Shown: positions 25,780 to 34,381 of the stretch, one piece after another | Layout: every line of letters begins with the position of its first letter | Numbering within the stretch: position 1 is the stretch's first letter | DNA from: Metabacillus flavus | GTDB taxonomy: Bacteria; Bacillota; Bacilli; Bacillales; Bacillaceae | DNA: 64,000 nucleotides | Direction: 5' to 3' | Assembly (NCBI RefSeq): GCF_018283675.1 | Contig: NZ_JAGVRK010000001.1 | Coordinates: forward strand, 1,364,001-1,428,000 | The notes under the pieces: model-generated | What the model saw: the letters and a program-made list of their open reading frames with translations, nothing else | Database searches by the model: none | Told to the model about the DNA's origin: nothing | Program-made: the position numbers and the translations under genes

Positions 25780-27126
25780 ATGCGAATTGATGTCAGGCTC
25801 AGAAAGCATAAGCTTTCACCGGCCAAAATTATTGTAACGTATTATTTTATTGCAGTGACGGTTTCAATCCTCCTGTTAAGCCTTCCCCTTGCCAGAAGAC
25901 CGGAAGCGGAATGGACATTTATTGATGCTTTATTTACTTCGGTTAGCGCTGTTAGTGTGACCGGACTTTCTACTATATCCATTAAAGACACATTTACAAC
26001 ACCTGGGTACTTTATCTTGGCCTTTATCCTTCAGTTCGGCGGAATCGGGATAATGACGCTGAGCACCTTTGTTTGGCTGGTTTTAAGACGCCGGATTGGA
26101 CTGAAGGAAAGAAGGCTGATCATGACTGATCAGAATCAGTCGAACCTGTCGGGTCTGGTGAATCTCCTGAAGCAAATTTTGATTTTGATTATAGCTATAG
26201 AAATTGCCGGCGGACTGATCCTGGGCACATATATGCTCAAATATTTTCCTGACTGGCAGGAAGCATATCTTCATGGCTTTTTTGCTTCCGTAAGTGCAAC
26301 GACAAATGGAGGGTTTGATATCACCGGGCAATCGCTTATTCCATTTGCGAAGGATTATTTTATACAGTTCATTAATATTTTGCTTTTGACCTTAGGGGCA
26401 ATTGGGTTTCCTGTTCTGATTGAGCTGAAAACATATCTCTTTCATGAAAAAAGACACCGGTTTACGCTGTTTGCCAAAGTGACATCCATTACATTTCTGG
26501 GATTGCTCGCTTTTGGAACCATCGGGATCCTGCTCCTGGATTCTCAGCATTTTTTTAAAGATAAACCTTGGCATGAGTCCTTTTTTTACGCGCTTTTTCA
26601 GTCATCAACAACGAGAAGCGGAGGCCTTTCGACTATGGATGTGGCACAGTTCAGCGACTCCACTCTGCTGTTTATGTGCCTGCTCATGTTTATTGGGGCT
26701 TCTCCTAGTTCTGTAGGAGGAGGGATCAGGACGACTACATTTGCGCTTAATCTTCTCTTTATTTATCACTTTGCCAGAGGAGCAAAGTCCTTAAAGCTCT
26801 TTAAAAGAGAAGTCCATGAAGCCGATATTATAAAGTCCCTTGTTGTAACCATTGTTGCTGTGATGATTTGCTTTGTTTCCACCATCATCCTGGCAGCAAC
26901 AGAGCCCTTTACTCTGATTGAGATTTTATTTGAGGTCTCATCTGCATTCGGTACAACGGGCCTGTCACTTGGAATAACGGCAGATTTGAGCACCCTTGGA
27001 AAGTGCATCATCATTTTATTAATGTTCATCGGCAGAATCGGGATTGTTACTTTCCTGCTGATGATGGGAAAGAAGGAAATCGAAGCCAATTACAAGTACC
27101 CTACCGAAAGAATCATCATTGGATAA
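25780..27126 (+). CDS. ktrD: Potassium uptake channel subunit KtrD
   Basis: This TrkH/KtrB-type K+ translocating subunit of the cytoplasmic membrane has 448 residues. The four pore loops with selectivity glycines are visible: SAVSVTGLSTIS, SATTNGGFDITG, STTRSGGLSTMD and SAFGTTGLSLGI. By position (after htpX) it is B. subtilis KtrD (YkrM), which works with the cytosolic gating subunit KtrC encoded elsewhere. AGAAGGACGG precedes ATG 25780. I see no c-di-AMP riboswitch in the upstream 180 bases. Confidence 0.95.
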   Translation: MRIDVRLRKHKLSPAKIIVTYYFIAVTVSILLLSLPLARRPEAEWTFIDALFTSVSAVSVTGLSTISIKDTFTTPGYFILAFILQFGGIGIMTLSTFVWLVLRRRIGLKERRLIMTDQNQSNLSGLVNLLKQILILIIAIEIAGGLILGTYMLKYFPDWQEAYLHGFFASVSATTNGGFDITGQSLIPFAKDYFIQFINILLLTLGAIGFPVLIELKTYLFHEKRHRFTLFAKVTSITFLGLLAFGTIGILLLDSQHFFKDKPWHESFFYALFQSSTTRSGGLSTMDVAQFSDSTLLFMCLLMFIGASPSSVGGGIRTTTFALNLLFIYHFARGAKSLKLFKREVHEADIIKSLVVTIVAVMICFVSTIILAATEPFTLIEILFEVSSAFGTTGLSLGITADLSTLGKCIIILLMFIGRIGIVTFLLMMGKKEIEANYKYPTERIIIG

Positions 27127-27235
27127 TCCTCCCGGTTAACATGCAGGGGGAAAAAGGAGTCCCGCCATTAAATTCCTTATCATTCATAAGAAATCAGGTG
27201 AAGGAAACAATGAAAAGTGAAGGGAGTGATACGGG

Positions 27236-27376
27236 ATGAATTCAAAGAAAGAATTTCCAGTTGCACAACTGAGTTTAGAAGAGCTTAGTCAGCTGCAGCA
27301 ATTTGAAGAAGACTTCCGCAGCCGTACAGGCGAAGAAATTGTGCTGATCGCTTATGGCCAGCAGGAAAAGAACTGA
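27236..27376 (+). CDS. Small hypothetical protein, 46 aa
   Basis: ATG 27236 follows GAAGGGAGTGATACGGG. The acidic product contains VAQLSLEELSQLQQFEEDF and ends VLIAYGQQEKN. There is no membrane segment. The Leu/Glu/Gln spacing suggests one amphipathic helix. It lies about 110 bases after ktrD and heads a run of three small same-strand genes. By position these may correspond to the ykzD/ykzE group in B. subtilis, which I cannot confirm from sequence. Confidence 0.6.
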   Translation: MNSKKEFPVAQLSLEELSQLQQFEEDFRSRTGEEIVLIAYGQQEKN

Positions 27377-27467
27377 AAAAACTGGCAGGATGGAAGAACG
27401 TAAACCGGCTTAAACTATCCTTGCGGGTGATTCCGCCGGATGTAAACCAATTTTGAGGGGGATGTTT

Positions 27468-27635
27468 ATGAAACGAAAAGCTGCAAACCATCAGGCTCTG
27501 AAGAACAACAATACTCCGTCCGAAAGCATGGCAAAGACAGAGTTTGCTGCGGAATTTAATCATGAGAACCCTCAAAAATACGCGAACCGCAATTCCAAAA
27601 AAGGAATGCAGGGCAAGTCGGAGCAAAGCCGATGA
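27468..27635 (+). CDS. Small hypothetical protein, 55 aa
   Basis: ATG 27468 follows GAGGGGGATGTTT. The product is basic and Asn/Lys/Gln-rich, with the segment AKTEFAAEFNHENPQKYANR. The xEFAxEF pattern recurs in the next gene (EQEFGSEF) and loosely resembles gamma-type small acid-soluble spore proteins, a guess from composition only. Its TGA overlaps the next ATG (ATGA), so the pair is translationally coupled. The upstream in-frame TTG at 27453 lies before the ribosome binding site. Confidence 0.65.
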   Translation: MKRKAANHQALKNNNTPSESMAKTEFAAEFNHENPQKYANRNSKKGMQGKSEQSR

Positions 27636-27805
27636 GCAAAAAGCATGTTAAAAGTAAAAACCTGCAAAATCATAAAAAGCCGATGAATCCCGATTTGCTG
27701 GAGCAGGAGTTTGGCAGCGAGTTCTGCGATGCGAATTCCGGCAAAATTTATGAATTGAAGGAAGAGCTTAAACGCAAGTCAGCATCAGATAAAAAGAAAA
27801 AGTGA
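27632..27805 (+). CDS. Small hypothetical protein, 57 aa
   Basis: This starts inside the stop of the preceding gene (ATGA at 27632). The product is very basic at both ends (MSKKHVKSKNLQNHKK and KRKSASDKKKK), with a central acidic LLEQEFGSEFCDANSGK that shares the EFxxEF pattern with its neighbour. One cysteine is present. It has no membrane segment. The paired small genes may be a duplicated spore or nucleic-acid-associated protein. Function is unknown. Confidence 0.65.
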   Translation: MSKKHVKSKNLQNHKKPMNPDLLEQEFGSEFCDANSGKIYELKEELKRKSASDKKKK

Positions 27806-27826
27806 GAGCAAAGCTCTCACTTTCAG
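27799..27826. terminator. Bidirectional terminator
   Basis: AAGTGAGAGC / GCTCTCACTT has a three-base loop between convergent genes. T-rich on the minus-strand side (AAAAAGAAAA on the plus strand). Confidence 0.8.
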
Positions 27827-29592
27827 ACGGCCCGGGTATGATCCGGGCTTTCGTTTGTTGTATAGATATGTGTTCTGTTTTCTGAAGGATCGTAATGGAC
27901 GAGAATCCATGTTGGATTCATTACGACCGTACCATTTTGTTTGTATTCGGCCAAGTCGAATGGAAGATGTTCAACGATTGTATGCTTGTACAAATCTTTC
28001 TCAGAAAGCGGATTCTGCTGATAAGCTGATCCAAGAAGGGCTGGCTGATCCATGAGCTGCTTGTAGAATAAATCGCGATCTTCTTTAGCGAGCATTGCAT
28101 CATCCCACAATGCTTTTCTAGGCTTGTAGCGCTGATTTTTCAAATAGTCATAGGTCATGAACGCTGTGGCTGCCTCAAGGTGGCCAGGTGCCGCTGCTTC
28201 AATAAAATCACGAAGCCTTTTGAACAAGTCCTCCAGCTGATGGCCAATCCGGCTCCATCCCTGATCATCCCAGAAGGTTCCGAACTCCTGGAAGAAATCG
28301 AATGGGGAAGGGAATATGTGCTGAACAAGGTACTCAACTGTTTCGTCCATCCGATGGTCATTCCAATATTTCTCCAGAACATCCTCTACCTGTTTAATCC
28401 GTGAAATATCATCAAAGGTTAAGACATTGTTTTTTAAAATTTCGTAAGGCGAGTGGTCCATGTAGACATAATCATGCTGAGCTGCTCTTAAACGGAGTCC
28501 TGTGCCGCGAAGCATTTTGAGGAAGCCGAGCTGAAGCTCTTCTGGACGCATCGCAAATACGTCATTGAAAGTCTTTTTAAATGATTGGTAGTCCTCTTCA
28601 GGAAGACCGGCAATGAGATCTAAATGCTGCTCGATTTTTTGCCCTTCCTTTACCATCATGACCGTTCTTGTTAATTTGCTGAAGTTCTGTCTCCGCATGA
28701 CAAGATCATTTGTTTCATCATTCGTAGACTGAACACCTATTTCAAAACGGAATAGGCCTTTCGGAGCGTTATCATTTAAAAATTGAATAACCTCAGGCCT
28801 CATGATGTCCGCTGTAATTTCGAATTGAAAAACCGTTCCCGGACGGTGCTCATCAATAAGAAATTGAAACATTTCCATTGCATAGCTCCGGCTGATGTTA
28901 AACGTCCGGTCCACAAATTTTATTGTTTTAGCGCCGTGATCCATCAGGAATCGTATGTCCTCTTTTACTTTCTCCCGATCGAAGTAGCGGACACCGACTT
29001 CAATCGAAGAAAGACAGAATTGGCAGCTAAACGGACAGCCCCGGCTCGTTTCTACATAAGTCACCCGTTTTGAAAGGCTCGATAAATCCTCTTCAAAGCG
29101 GAAGGGGGATGGGAGCTCTTTTAAATCAAGCTTGTTAGCCTGCGGCTGAATCCGGACTTTTCCATCCTCACGGTAAGCAATTCCTTTCACCGTTTCTATA
29201 GGAAGGTCCTGATCAATAGCTTGAAGGAGCTGTTTAAACGTCTGTTCCCCTTCGCCGATTACGATATAATCAGCTTGTGGAATCCGTTCCATCCAATCAA
29301 GAACATCATACGTAACTTCCGGACCGCCGAGAACAATGACCAGCTCCGGTTTAATTTTTTTCAGCATATTGATTACTTTAATCGTTTCTTCAATATTCCA
29401 AATATAGCAGCTGAATCCAATTGCATCAGGATTGCGTTTGAACAGGTCGCTGACGATATTAATAGATGGATCTTTAATCGTATATTCGGCAAGCTCCGGC
29501 TCATATTCCGGCTGAGCATATGCTTTTAGATAGCGGATCGACAGACTAGTATGAATGTATTTCGCGTTTAATGTGCTGAGCACTATATTCAT
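27823..29592 (-). CDS. B12-binding domain radical SAM protein (DUF4080)
   Basis: The 589 residues contain an N-terminal cobalamin-binding Rossmann domain (about 1-130, with IGFSCYIWN and LVIVLGGPEVTYD), a radical SAM barrel with the 4Fe-4S motif Cys186-x3-Cys190-x2-Cys193 (SRGCPFSCQFC), and a C-terminal DUF4080-type region. These enzymes use SAM and usually methylcobalamin for methylation or rearrangement at unactivated carbons. The DxHxxG cobalamin-ligating motif is not evident, so base-off binding is likely. Monocistronic, so there is no substrate hint. ATG 29592 has only a weak ribosome binding site. Confidence 0.9.
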   Translation of the reverse strand: MNIVLSTLNAKYIHTSLSIRYLKAYAQPEYEPELAEYTIKDPSINIVSDLFKRNPDAIGFSCYIWNIEETIKVINMLKKIKPELVIVLGGPEVTYDVLDWMERIPQADYIVIGEGEQTFKQLLQAIDQDLPIETVKGIAYREDGKVRIQPQANKLDLKELPSPFRFEEDLSSLSKRVTYVETSRGCPFSCQFCLSSIEVGVRYFDREKVKEDIRFLMDHGAKTIKFVDRTFNISRSYAMEMFQFLIDEHRPGTVFQFEITADIMRPEVIQFLNDNAPKGLFRFEIGVQSTNDETNDLVMRRQNFSKLTRTVMMVKEGQKIEQHLDLIAGLPEEDYQSFKKTFNDVFAMRPEELQLGFLKMLRGTGLRLRAAQHDYVYMDHSPYEILKNNVLTFDDISRIKQVEDVLEKYWNDHRMDETVEYLVQHIFPSPFDFFQEFGTFWDDQGWSRIGHQLEDLFKRLRDFIEAAAPGHLEAATAFMTYDYLKNQRYKPRKALWDDAMLAKEDRDLFYKQLMDQPALLGSAYQQNPLSEKDLYKHTIVEHLPFDLAEYKQNGTVVMNPTWILVHYDPSENRTHIYTTNESPDHTRAV

Positions 29593-29823
29593 CTTTTTAA
29601 CACCACTTTTAATAAGAATAGTTGTTTCTTTAAAACATTACCCATTTTAACACATAACGGCGCTGGGGAAACATTTTTCATTTAAAAAGGCTGTTTCGTA
29701 TGCTCGCCAATCCTGGGGCTAGTCTTGTCCTCGCGCTTCGCCTGCGCGTAAGGCTTGCTTACCCGTCCTGCTGCTCAAAGCAGGCTCCTGTCCAATCGGC
29801 AAGAACAGATTGGGCTGCAAGAA

Positions 29824-29853
29824 CCTTTACACCAATAATTATTGGTGTAAAGG
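29824..29853. repeat. 30-bp perfect palindrome
   Basis: The half-site CCTTTACACCAATAA is followed immediately by its exact complement. As RNA it would form a loopless hairpin. As DNA it resembles a large operator. No T tract follows, so it is not a standard terminator. Confidence 0.7.
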
Positions 29854-29891
29854 GCCGTCCAGAAAGTCAGTTTTAAAGCGTATTTTTAAAT

Positions 29892-30015
29892 TGGATTGGT
29901 TTTGGCTGATTTCCGCTCCAACCAGCCATTATTCAAATTGCTTATAAAAAAACAACCCCCCGGGATGCTCATACAGCGTCCCGGGGGGTAATCACAACCA
30001 TTTCCTCTCAGCAGG
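29892..30015 (-). repeat. Dispersed repeat, short copy A (with terminator)
   Basis: It matches copies at 35033 and 52196 in GATTGGTTTTGGCTGATTTCCGCT, ATTATTCAAATTGCTTAT, the terminator core CCCCCCGGGATGCTCATAC and TATTTCCTCTCAGC-like flanks. The G+C-rich middle is missing. The minus strand reads through the gene end into this terminator (CCCCCCGGGAC...GTCCCGGGGGG, 29956-29988, then TTGTTTTTTT on that strand). Confidence 0.7.
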
Positions 30016-30041
30016 AATTTTTAGACCGTCCGGCCTTTTTG

Positions 30042-31049
30042 CTACGTTTGCTGCAGGGATTTCCATTTTCTTTTTAAACTGGTTGCCCTTAGCTCAATCA
30101 TCGGCTCTGTCCAGGTTTTTACGAAGTTTGATGACAGAAGGAAGGTGACAATGATTGCTGCCGCCGCGTATATGGCAATGCTTTGGTAATCATCGAGCCA
30201 CTCAACGGCCGGACTGCTGCGGATTCCATTAATAATGAAGCCGTGCAGGAGGTAAACATAAAAGGTTCTTGTTCCCCACGATGTGAAAAATGCCTCCCGC
30301 TGAGGGACAATAGCCAGAAAGCTTAAAGTAGATGCCACGGTCATCACGTAAAAACTTGATCGGATCAGGGCACTTGCTGCAATCTCCTGGCCAAATGCTG
30401 AATAAGGCTTGGAGCCGAAAAGCCATTCAAAATCAAACTGCAAAAAGAAATACATGCTGAAAGTAAAGGTGAGGAAAAGAATAGAAATGGTCCTTCCTTT
30501 AACAGATGTCAGTTTGTAAAAATGATCTCTCTTCATATAATATCCAATCAGGAAGAGCGGGAAAAATACAAATGTCCGGCCGATACTTAAAAAGTTATTC
30601 GCAAAATCAACATATCCGATTCCGATCCCAAGCAAAAAAGAAAAAGCCAATGCCGTTTTCAAATTTGTCTTCGTGAATAGGAATAGCATCAGATTCCAGA
30701 AGAACAGGCTAAGCAGAAACCATAGCGACCATTGCGGATCAAGCGGATTGAGCTCGATTTTATCCTGCTTTTGAATCAGGTAGTAATAAACGGAATAGAT
30801 GCCCTGAAATATCAGATAGGGGACAATCAGTTTTTTTGCTATCTTCCCTACATAGCCTTTTTTTCTGAATCCCTTCGCAAAATAGCCAGAAACGAGGATA
30901 AAGGCTGGCATATGAAACGTGTAAATAAATTTATAAATGTGAAGCATCACTTCATTATTGTCAATAAAAGAACGGATGAGATGGCCAAACACGACAAGGA
31001 TAATCAATAGAAATTTCGCATTATCAAAGTAGCTGTCTCTCGTTTTCAA
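30042..31049 (-). CDS. Acyltransferase 3 family membrane protein (YkrP-like)
   Basis: The 335-residue multi-pass protein has ten or so helices. The family start DSYFDNAKFLLIILVVFGHLI carries the conserved Asn/Lys and catalytic His region, followed by FIYTFHMPAFILVSGYFAKG. Acyltransferase-3 proteins O-acylate surface polysaccharides or membrane-bound substrates. By position between ktrD and kinE it corresponds to B. subtilis ykrP. TTG 31049 is the start (AGGTGATATGAG upstream). The substrate is unknown. It ends in a repeat-borne terminator. Confidence 0.9.
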   Translation of the reverse strand: MKTRDSYFDNAKFLLIILVVFGHLIRSFIDNNEVMLHIYKFIYTFHMPAFILVSGYFAKGFRKKGYVGKIAKKLIVPYLIFQGIYSVYYYLIQKQDKIELNPLDPQWSLWFLLSLFFWNLMLFLFTKTNLKTALAFSFLLGIGIGYVDFANNFLSIGRTFVFFPLFLIGYYMKRDHFYKLTSVKGRTISILFLTFTFSMYFFLQFDFEWLFGSKPYSAFGQEIAASALIRSSFYVMTVASTLSFLAIVPQREAFFTSWGTRTFYVYLLHGFIINGIRSSPAVEWLDDYQSIAIYAAAAIIVTFLLSSNFVKTWTEPMIELRATSLKRKWKSLQQT

Positions 31050-31355
31050 CTCATATCACCTGCCTGAACATGCTTTTAATCGGTAATTCCTGTAAACATA
31101 ATTTACCCATGCCAGAACAGTGTAAAACAAAAAAAGAAGGGTTTCCTGCCTTTAACGTCTTTTGTGAGATGGATTTAATCGTCTTGTTACCTAATTGTGA
31201 AATATGTATCAGTCATGATAAACCAGCCATATTTTCCGGAAGAACAGCCCTTTTTTTCCAAAACGCGACTTAATACGGGAAGAGCGGAAGGACAATAGAA
31301 TTTAATGTAGAAATTAAAGATAAATGATATGGGGAAAAAAGGGAGTGTTCGGGGG
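31050..31355. other. Divergent intergenic region, acyltransferase / kinE
   Basis: I found no gene or known RNA. The region supplies promoters for two divergent genes, but I could not identify a clear -35/-10 pair or a Spo0A box (TGTCGAA). Confidence 0.4.
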
Positions 31356-33560
31356 ATGAGTCAGCTAATAGAAGAGGCGCATATTGCTCAGCTTAATAGC
31401 GAACTGGACCGTCTTAAAAAGAAAAATCAGCATTTACAAGCGGAGCTTAACAAACACCAGGTTATTTTTGACCAAGCTTTGGATGCCATTATTATTTTTG
31501 ACCAAAATATGAATTTCATAGATGTTAATGAAGCAGCGTGCAGCATGTTTAATGAACGGAAAGAAGTGCTGATGAAAAAATCACTGTATGATTATCTCGC
31601 CATGTTCCCTAATGAGGAGATTAAAAGGCAGCGGGAGCAGCTCTCAGAAACAGGTTCACTCAGTGAGGAGATTATTATTAAGCTTAAGAACGGGCAGCTG
31701 AAATTTATCGAGTTTTCCGCAAAAAGAAAAGCAATAGGGGATTTTGATTTATCCATCATGAGGGACGTTTCATCAAAAAAAATGCTGGAAAGAGAACGGT
31801 CTATTAACGAAAAAATGTTTCAGGATCTTTTTCACCGCGCTTTGGATGGAATTGTTATATATGATCACCATGGCCGGCTTGTGGATGCCAATACGTCTTT
31901 TTGCCAAAGCTTCGAGCTTCAAAAAAACCAGCTCTCTTCTTATAAACTTAAAGATTTTATTGACAAAGAGAGCCATGAAAAAATTGAAGATACGTGGTCC
32001 CTTCTTTCTAAAGCAGGAAAAGCAAAAGGGGATTTGCCAGTAAGGCTTAAGAGCGGCACCCGGAAAATCTTTGAATTTACAGCAACTTCTAATGTACTGA
32101 ATGGATACTATATGTCAATTATGAGGGACATCACTGAAAAAAGAAGCATGGAGGCCAAGCTCCATAAAAGCGAGGTTCGCTTCCGTGAAATTTTTGAAAA
32201 TGCAATGGATGCCATCATTATTTGGGACAAAAAAGGGAGAATTTTAAAGGCAAACCGGTGGGCAACACGTATTTTCGAACTGCCGATGGAAGGACTTCTC
32301 AAAAGCTTCATCACAGATTTTCTGGATTTAACCGATCCGCGCTATCAGTCTGCCTTTCAGCTATACATGACTACAGGTTCTATTCGTCAGGAACTTCATT
32401 TTAATATGCCAAATGGGCAATGCAAGCATTTGGAATTCACCTCCAAGGCGAATGTGTTTGAAGGACAGCACCTGACCATCCTTCGAAATGTTAGCGACCG
32501 GAACCGGATGGAAAAGGAATTAAGGCAGAGCGAGGAGAAATTCCGGAAAATTTTTAATGGAGCGATGGAGGGGATTATCCTGTTTGACACTCATTACGAT
32601 ATTATGGCTGCAAATCCTGTTTCGGCAAAAATTTTCGGAATGTCGCATGAAGAGATTGAACAGTGCAATCTTTATGCCCTGCTATTCTCCGGTGAAAGCA
32701 GGCAGCCTTCCGACTTTTTGGCAGAATATGAAAAGGGAGAAGAAGGTACAGAAGAGATCCTTCTTAAGTCTAAGCACGGTCAAACAAGAATATTGGATAT
32801 CTCCTTAAAAATGAATTTAAATGAGAACATGCATCTGGCTATATTACGGGATATAACAGAAAGGAAAGAGCTAGAAGACCGTTTGCGGAAATCAGATACA
32901 TTGAATGTGGTCGGTGAGCTTGCCGCAGGCATTGCCCATGAAATACGAAACCCGATGACAGCACTGAAAGGCTTTATCCAGCTTCTTGAAGGAAGCGTTA
33001 AAGATGACTTCAGCATGTATTTTAATGTCATTAAATCAGAACTAAACCGGATTGAATCCATCATTACAGAATTTCTCGTTCTTGCAAAACCTCAGGCCAT
33101 TCATTTTGAACAAAACAGCATCGTTAAAATTATGAAGGATACCATGGAACTTCTAAATGCGCAGGCTATTTTTTCCAATGTCCAGATGGAGCTCATCACG
33201 GAAGGTGAGATTCCTTCAATCTATTGTGAGCCGAACCAAATCAAACAGGTGTTTATCAATATCTTAAAAAATGCTATTGAAGTGATGCCGGGCGGAGGGA
33301 AAGTATTGGCGGTACTCAAAATGAATGGACCGGACCAACTGTGTATTTCCATTAGGGACGAAGGAAACGGAATACCTGAAGATAAGCTTAAAAGGCTTGG
33401 AGAGCCTTTCTATACAACGAAGGACCGAGGTACCGGCCTGGGACTTATGGTAAGCTATAAAATAATAGAAGAACACCGCGGGAAAGTAAAAGTGGAAAGT
33501 CAGGTAGGGAAAGGGACGACCTTCTGCATTACGCTGCCCGCTGGAAATAATGAGGTGTAA
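31356..33560 (+). CDS. kinE: Multi-PAS sporulation histidine kinase KinE
   Basis: The 734 residues (B. subtilis KinE 738) have four consecutive PAS domains, each opening with a similar line such as RFREIFENAMDAIIIWD. They are followed by a HisKA dimerisation domain with the phosphorylated His near residue 528 (GELAAGIAHEIRNPM) and a HATPase domain with N box KNAIEVMPGGG, G1 DEGNGIPE and TKDRGTGLGLMVSY. No membrane segment is present, so it is cytosolic. It feeds phosphate into the Spo0F-Spo0B-Spo0A relay. I chose ATG 31356 (AAAGGGAG upstream). ATG 31329 lacks a ribosome binding site. Confidence 0.93.
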   Translation: MSQLIEEAHIAQLNSELDRLKKKNQHLQAELNKHQVIFDQALDAIIIFDQNMNFIDVNEAACSMFNERKEVLMKKSLYDYLAMFPNEEIKRQREQLSETGSLSEEIIIKLKNGQLKFIEFSAKRKAIGDFDLSIMRDVSSKKMLERERSINEKMFQDLFHRALDGIVIYDHHGRLVDANTSFCQSFELQKNQLSSYKLKDFIDKESHEKIEDTWSLLSKAGKAKGDLPVRLKSGTRKIFEFTATSNVLNGYYMSIMRDITEKRSMEAKLHKSEVRFREIFENAMDAIIIWDKKGRILKANRWATRIFELPMEGLLKSFITDFLDLTDPRYQSAFQLYMTTGSIRQELHFNMPNGQCKHLEFTSKANVFEGQHLTILRNVSDRNRMEKELRQSEEKFRKIFNGAMEGIILFDTHYDIMAANPVSAKIFGMSHEEIEQCNLYALLFSGESRQPSDFLAEYEKGEEGTEEILLKSKHGQTRILDISLKMNLNENMHLAILRDITERKELEDRLRKSDTLNVVGELAAGIAHEIRNPMTALKGFIQLLEGSVKDDFSMYFNVIKSELNRIESIITEFLVLAKPQAIHFEQNSIVKIMKDTMELLNAQAIFSNVQMELITEGEIPSIYCEPNQIKQVFINILKNAIEVMPGGGKVLAVLKMNGPDQLCISIRDEGNGIPEDKLKRLGEPFYTTKDRGTGLGLMVSYKIIEEHRGKVKVESQVGKGTTFCITLPAGNNEV

Positions 33561-33563
33561 AAA

Positions 33564-34040
33564 TTGAAAGGATTTATTCAATATGATTCCCCGATTGGCA
33601 TTCTGACAATTGTTTCAGATGGGGAGTCCATTACAGAGGTTCTGCTTCCGGAAACGGAACTTTCTGCATTGGATGCAGAGCCTGCAGAATATTGTGTCTT
33701 AATTGAAGCCAGTAAACAGCTGCAGGAATATTTCAACGGAACTCGGACCCATTTTCAGCTTCCCTTATTTACAGAGGGAACACCTTTTCAAATGAGAGTT
33801 TGGGATGCGCTTCGGACGATTCCGTTTGGCGAATCGCTGAGCTATGCAGAAATTGCAGAAAAAGCCGGCAGCCCTAAAGCCGTCCGCGCTGTAGGCCAAG
33901 CCAACAAGGCCAATAAACTGCCGATTCTGGTTCCTTGTCACCGAGTTATTGGAAAAAATAAATCACTGACCGGCTATGCAGGAACGAAAACGGATTTAAA
34001 AGCCGTTCTGCTGGAATTGGAAAAGGTAGATTTCAGATAA
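33564..34040 (+). CDS. ogt: Methylated-DNA-protein-cysteine methyltransferase
   Basis: This suicide enzyme removes methyl groups from O6-methylguanine. The 158 residues have the helix-turn-helix QMRVWDALRTIPFGESLSYAEIA, the arginine finger region AVRAVGQANKAN, and the active-site ILVPCHRV with Cys125. TTG 33564 follows TGAGGTGTAAAAA, only four bases after the kinE stop. It is therefore probably cotranscribed with kinE, as in the B. subtilis neighbourhood. Confidence 0.95.
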   Translation: MKGFIQYDSPIGILTIVSDGESITEVLLPETELSALDAEPAEYCVLIEASKQLQEYFNGTRTHFQLPLFTEGTPFQMRVWDALRTIPFGESLSYAEIAEKAGSPKAVRAVGQANKANKLPILVPCHRVIGKNKSLTGYAGTKTDLKAVLLELEKVDFR

Positions 34041-34206
34041 GCGGTTGAAATTGAACGGAGACCGGATGCTATAGGGCATTCGGTTTTTTGTTTTGCTTAA
34101 TTCTAAAGGATTGTTGATCTTAAATGCCGCTTGTCACAAATATGAGGAACCGACATATTATTTAGTGAAGTTAAAAAAGTTGCCTTTAGGCAAAAGGAGG
34201 CGGAAA

Positions 34207-34317
34207 ATGTTTAAACCTGGGAGAACCGCAAAAGTTGCAGCATATGCCGTTCTATTTCATAAGATGAATCTGCTTTCCAAAGAGCAAACGGATGCCATTG
34301 TTAAGCTGCAAAAGTAA
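34207..34317 (+). CDS. Small basic hypothetical protein, 36 aa
   Basis: ATG 34207 lies seven bases after a strong AAAGGAGGCGG site. The product starts MFKPGRTAKVAAYAVLFHKM and ends in an amphipathic LLSKEQTDAIVKLQK. It is basic with a short hydrophobic helix. The longer in-frame ORF from 34093 has no ribosome binding site and is not supported. The promoter of the downstream ArsR-type gene overlaps the end of this gene. Function unknown. Confidence 0.6.
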   Translation: MFKPGRTAKVAAYAVLFHKMNLLSKEQTDAIVKLQK

Positions 34318-34356
34318 TTGACAAAAAAATCCGATAAGATTATTATCTAATTAGAT
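34318..34356 (+). promoter_or_regulatory. Promoter and probable operator of the ArsR-DUF2087 gene
   Basis: TTGACA (34318-34323), 17 bases, TATTAT (34341-34346). The palindrome ATCTAATTAGAT (34345-34356) overlaps the -10 and the predicted start site. A related half TCTAAT follows at about 34362, which is a typical layout for a self-repressing ArsR protein. Confidence 0.75.
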
Positions 34357-34381
34357 ATTCGTCTAATAAGGAGATGTACGT

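Larger units (their letters stand above)
29593..30041. other. Repeat-rich intergenic region, 449 bp
   Basis: No gene is seen. From left to right it holds A+T-rich upstream sequence of the radical SAM gene, a G+C-rich block with CGCGCTTCGCCTGCGCG (about 29732-29748), a 30-bp perfect palindrome (29824-29853), a copy of the dispersed repeat (TTGGATTGGTTTTGGCTGATTTCCGCTCC, from about 29892), and the terminator of the minus-strand acyltransferase gene. Confidence 0.6.
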
